In this document: one piece after another, positions 60,895 through 64,000 of the stretch | Numbering within the stretch: position 1 is the first letter of the stretch | Layout: the number at the start of each line of letters is the position of its first letter | Assembly: GCA_019395295.1 (NCBI GenBank) | Contig: CM033359.1 | Coordinates: 19,368,116-19,432,115 of the forward strand | Direction: 5' to 3' | DNA: 64,000 bases | Source of the DNA: Osmanthus fragrans | Lineage: Eukaryota; Streptophyta; Magnoliopsida; Lamiales; Oleaceae | The notes under the pieces: model-generated | Seen by the model: only the letters and a program-made list of their open reading frames with translations | Database searches by the model: none | Told to the model about the DNA's origin: nothing | Position numbers and translations under genes: made by a program

Positions 60895-61668
60895 GAAAAG
60901 GGTAATTATATTAACATTATAGTTTTTGTTAGCTGCTCCACATTTTAATTGCAAATAAGGTCCCAATTTTTGTTAGTTTTTGCACTTTTATTCCCTACTT
61001 TTATCCTTGCATTTTTATCTTTTAACCTTCAATTAATTAATATATATTTCTGTCCAGATATTCTGTTAGTGTGGGGAATATATTTTTCTGAACTTTTGAA
61101 TTTGATTTTTATCTTGCTTATTTAAAAGTATGATTGGCAAATAAGACTTTTTACTCCCCCATCACGGATTTTTTGGCCGTCATTAGGGACAAAATGTTTT
61201 AATTATAGAAGGATGAGGATCAAAATACAAAGAAAAAAGTTGAGAGGACGTAAGTGCGAGAATGAGCAGAAGTTAGATGTTCGCAATTAAAATATGGTGC
61301 ATTTTAACAAAAACTGGGGTGCGATTGAATATAGGTATCCTTAAGAAAACCTAGATTGCTCTTACATATTATTTGTTGATCTATCAAATTGAGAGATCGC
61401 GCCATAAGTGGTTTGATTCTTGTTTAGGGACAATGGTAACCTTTTGATTTAAGAAAAGTAATTGTTCCAGTCATAGTATTCAGCATTATCTTTATACTTT
61501 TAACTTGGAATGTAGATAGCATTAGTTGAAACTTGAAACTGTTTTCGATTATTTGTTCATGCTAAATGTGCAGTTTAATCTTGCTCGAATTTTATTTAGC
61601 TTATTCTCTTTTGTTGTTAGGCTGATATTAGATCCAAAGCTTGCCTTCGGAAGCATGGCTTAAGTTAG

Positions 61669-62494
61669 CTTGATCGTGAACCGGTAGCACCTTCAGGAGA
61701 AGTGTGTCCAAAACATTTGTCTTACACAGTATATAAGCTGGTATTTTTTAATTTTTACATTAAATTTAATCTGTTCAAAAGATTTGTTCTGTACAGTATT
61801 CAATAATATTCATAAAGGAAAAAAGTTCTTAAAAGCTTTGTACTATCAAAACCCGTTTACTATGTTTGTTTCAAGAGGTGGACGGATTAGGCACCAACTA
61901 GCCTTCAGTTGTTAGGAGCTTGTCGAGTTATTGCTTTGTGTTTGCTTACCCATCCTCCGTCATTGTAACCTCAAGAGTCAGAGGTAGGGCTTTACACCAT
62001 GTCCTTTCCATGTATCTGTATTCTTATAATCTACTAGTGGGGATCCTATCAGCTTTACTTGTTGAGAATTATAAACTTTAATTCTATTCTACCAAGAACA
62101 ATCAATTTACTAAAAAAAAATAAAGACAATCAAGATTTATAGAAGCTCGCTTCAATGTGAGACTACATCCATTTTTGTCGCTGTAATAATTCACTATGAA
62201 GTAAAATGTTTACAAGAAAATATTGTACACCCTATTTTCTCTAGTTCTCTCTCTACTTTATGATGGTAATAAAAAAAATCTAATGATGTCTCACTGTTTC
62301 TAAGATAAATTAGAACAAAATCGAAATTACAAGGAAACGATTCCTAAATTATCCTTACTGAAATTTGGTTTGGGTTCTTGCGTCCTTTCCAACCCCATGG
62401 TGACTTCACTATGGATGTAGATCCACGTACTAGCTCCGCAGTGATAATAATTAGACTGTACAACTTAACATTACCATCATTGTCCACTACTCAC
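61669..62494. other. 3' flank of EndoV and intergenic DNA
   Basis: This probably holds the EndoV 3' UTR. No other gene is supported. Confidence 0.4.
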
Positions 62495-62697
62495 TGTTAG
62501 AAATGTCACACAATTGACAATAAAAATGATGAGGATCAACAAGCGATAAGGAGACCAGAAAATCTTGGAGTGATAAGATCTCTAAATTCAAATTAAATGA
62601 TAAATGCAAGTTGTTAATTTGTTATTTAATATTTGTTATCTATTTTTTGGATAGACATTAGTTACAAAATAGTGGAGGGTTGTTATTTTTATTTTAT

Positions 62698-62705
62698 TAT
62701 AAATA
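62698..62705 (+). promoter_or_regulatory. TATA box of the TRIM-like element
   Basis: TATAAATA in the left repeat, with a matching TATAAATG in the right repeat. Confidence 0.55.
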
Positions 62706-62806
62706 GGAATAAATGTATGCTAGGTGCTTATGGCCTATGGTCATCATTCAATAATGTTATAATTAGTTTTTTATTTATTTTTCGCTTCCTTTTAGTATTT
62801 TCTTCT

Positions 62807-62819
62807 TGGTATCAGAGCC
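62807..62819 (+). other. Primer-binding site of the TRIM-like element
   Basis: TGGTATCAGAGCC directly after the left terminal repeat. Confidence 0.85.
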
Positions 62820-63559
62820 ATTGTGAGGACTTGACACACTACAAGTCATTTCTTCCACTATCACTTTACTATCCGTAAATATTGACAACTTTTTTACACG
62901 CATCTCTCATTAATTTTCATCCATCAAATACATCCCACCAAATCCAAATCCAAATCCAAATCCAAACAACAGAAATAACAAATTTTACACCAAAATTAAC
63001 AAATCCATTGCCTTGTGAAATTCTGATCCCCTCATTCATGGTTGGATCATTTCAACAGTTTGAAGAAACCCTCAAACTCGTTAAAGGCTTAAACACAACT
63101 CATGCAGTATGGGAAACATTTGAAATGTTTATATACACATGACATATCTTCACAAGAATGAAGATAAAAATCATTGTTGGCTTCTTTACCAAATCAATAT
63201 CCACGACAACTCTCAATTTTTCAAAACAATTTGTGCCTTCAACCCCAGCACAGTTTGTCGAAAAATGTTTAAAATGTCACACAATTGACAATAAAAATGA
63301 TGAGGATCAACAAGCGATAAGGAGACCACAAAATCTTGGAGTGATAAGATTTTTAAATTCAAATTAAAAGATAAATGCAAGTTGTTGATATTTGTTATCT
63401 ATTCTTTGGATAGACATTAATTACAAAATAGTGAAAAGTTGTTATTCTTGTTTTATTATAAATGAGAATAAATGTGTGCTAAGTGCTCATGGTCATCATT
63501 CAATAATATTATAATTAGTTTTTAAATTTATTTTTCGCTTCCTTTTCGTATTTTCTTCT

Positions 63560-64000
63560 CTTACCATGTCTCAATCCTCATGACCTCCGCCACTCCTTGA
63601 CGTTTACCACCAAATACTCACCATTATTACCTCAACTCACATTAGCTTATGAACCCATTAACCCAAACATTTGCAGATTTGCTCTGTTACCCACGTTGGG
63701 CAACAATTATGTTGCCAAACGCTAATGTTGCGTCCCATTTGATAAAAAAAAGACAATTTTTGAAATAAAAAATAGTCCACAATGCGACCCCCACTCCCTA
63801 CCCGATTGTATATTTTACTTTTTACATTCCCAAAATTCATTATCTCCCACCCATAATCACCTTTTTCGAACCCACCCCCAAACGCCACCCCCACTCATAC
63901 TTAACTTTTTACATTCCCCAAACTCTCATTTTTCCCAAAATGAATTAATTTAATTTAATTAATTTAACATAATTACATTATCTAAATTTAAAAGGATTAA
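63560..64000. other. Intergenic DNA
   Basis: CCCAC-rich patches lie near 63785-63895 and TTAAT repeats at the right end. No gene or bounded element was recognised. Confidence 0.4.

Larger units (their letters stand above)
55497..61668 (+). pseudogene. ENDOV: Endonuclease V gene, eight exons, with a frameshift in exon 2 (recent pseudogene or sequence error)
   Basis: Exons: 55497-55561, 55672-55958, 57403-57465, 57918-57957, 59361-59425, 59545-59661, 60474-60602, 61621-61668. Motifs are the family's: VGGVDLSF with the first metal-binding Asp, the PYIPGFLAFRE wedge and Glu, LMVDGNGILHPRG with the second Asp, ACHLGVLANIPTVGIGKN, LHHVDGL and SVGHSVSLTSAI. The expected length of about 270 aa fits this family, which cuts nucleic acid next to deoxyinosine or inosine. 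Exon 2 has a net two-base loss (or one-base gain) at about 55831: the first frame hits TGA at 55832-55834, and the frame after it continues the protein. All other junctions keep phase. Intron 4 has a GC donor. The loss is small, so decay is recent, or the base calls are wrong. Confidence 0.85.
62495..63559 (+). mobile_element. TRIM-like miniature LTR retroelement
   Basis: Two direct repeats, 62495-62806 and 63266-63559, share 'aatgtcacacaattgacaat', a TATA box and the end 'cgcttccttt.(g)tattttcttct'. The left one is followed by TGGTATCAGAGCC (62807-62819), the initiator tRNA-Met primer site. The roughly 460-bp interior has a (TCCAAA)n run near 62940 and a fragment like copia gag (GLNTTHAVWETFEMF) but no enzyme. 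Flanks CTCAC/CTTAC are a possible duplication with one change. About 1.07 kb overall. Confidence 0.8.

Overview
This is a window of flowering-plant nuclear DNA, most likely from a eudicot. It is AT-rich, carries intron-containing plant genes, and is crowded with LTR retrotransposons, solo LTRs and small TIR elements. I cannot name the species. All coordinates were worked out by eye from splice sites, reading frames and repeat boundaries.

Layout. 1-7857 is a decayed Ty3/gypsy retrotransposon lying on the minus strand. It has a 972-bp LTR with a 24-bp minisatellite, a gag with two stops, protease and RT broken by frameshifts and a deletion, and no integrase. An antisense, three-exon accessory ORF (plus strand, 1-2022) recalls the Tat/Grande group. 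12276-18818 (+) is an intact 13-exon gene for a secretory-pathway coiled-coil protein with a C-terminal membrane anchor (Arabidopsis At2g24420/At4g31340 type). 23077-28623 is a Ty1/copia element with both LTRs and target duplication GTACA. 28970-29375 is a solo LTR just past the 3' end of a NAC transcription factor gene (29686-32650, -). 34-42 kb is intergenic, with a related pair of TIR-like elements, a hAT element with a perfect 8-bp duplication and a SINE-like insertion. 43474-54430 (-) is a long, colinear, unprocessed pseudogene of DCAF1, the CUL4-DDB1 substrate receptor. It is split by a gag-only copia element (43717-47462, duplication TCATC), a hAT-like element, a solo LTR (49633-50295, duplication ATATC) and another copia 3' end. 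55497-61668 (+) is an eight-exon endonuclease V gene with a frameshift in exon 2. 62495-63559 is a small TRIM-like retroelement.

How it fits together. The four host loci are not a pathway. From memory of Arabidopsis, the coiled-coil gene and the NAC gene are neighbours (At2g24420, At2g24430), and endonuclease V and DCAF1 are neighbours (At4g31150, At4g31160), with a coiled-coil paralogue nearby (At4g31340). The window therefore looks like one ancestral block. Here DCAF1 is dead and EndoV appears to be failing, while the coiled-coil and NAC genes look intact. My inference is that this is one copy of a duplicated block undergoing gene loss while transposons accumulate in it.

I did not find a new molecular system. 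The most unusual items are the spliced antisense ORF of the Tat-like element, the TE-riddled DCAF1 pseudogene beside a frameshifted EndoV, the gag-only copia element, and two GC-AG introns in two different genes.
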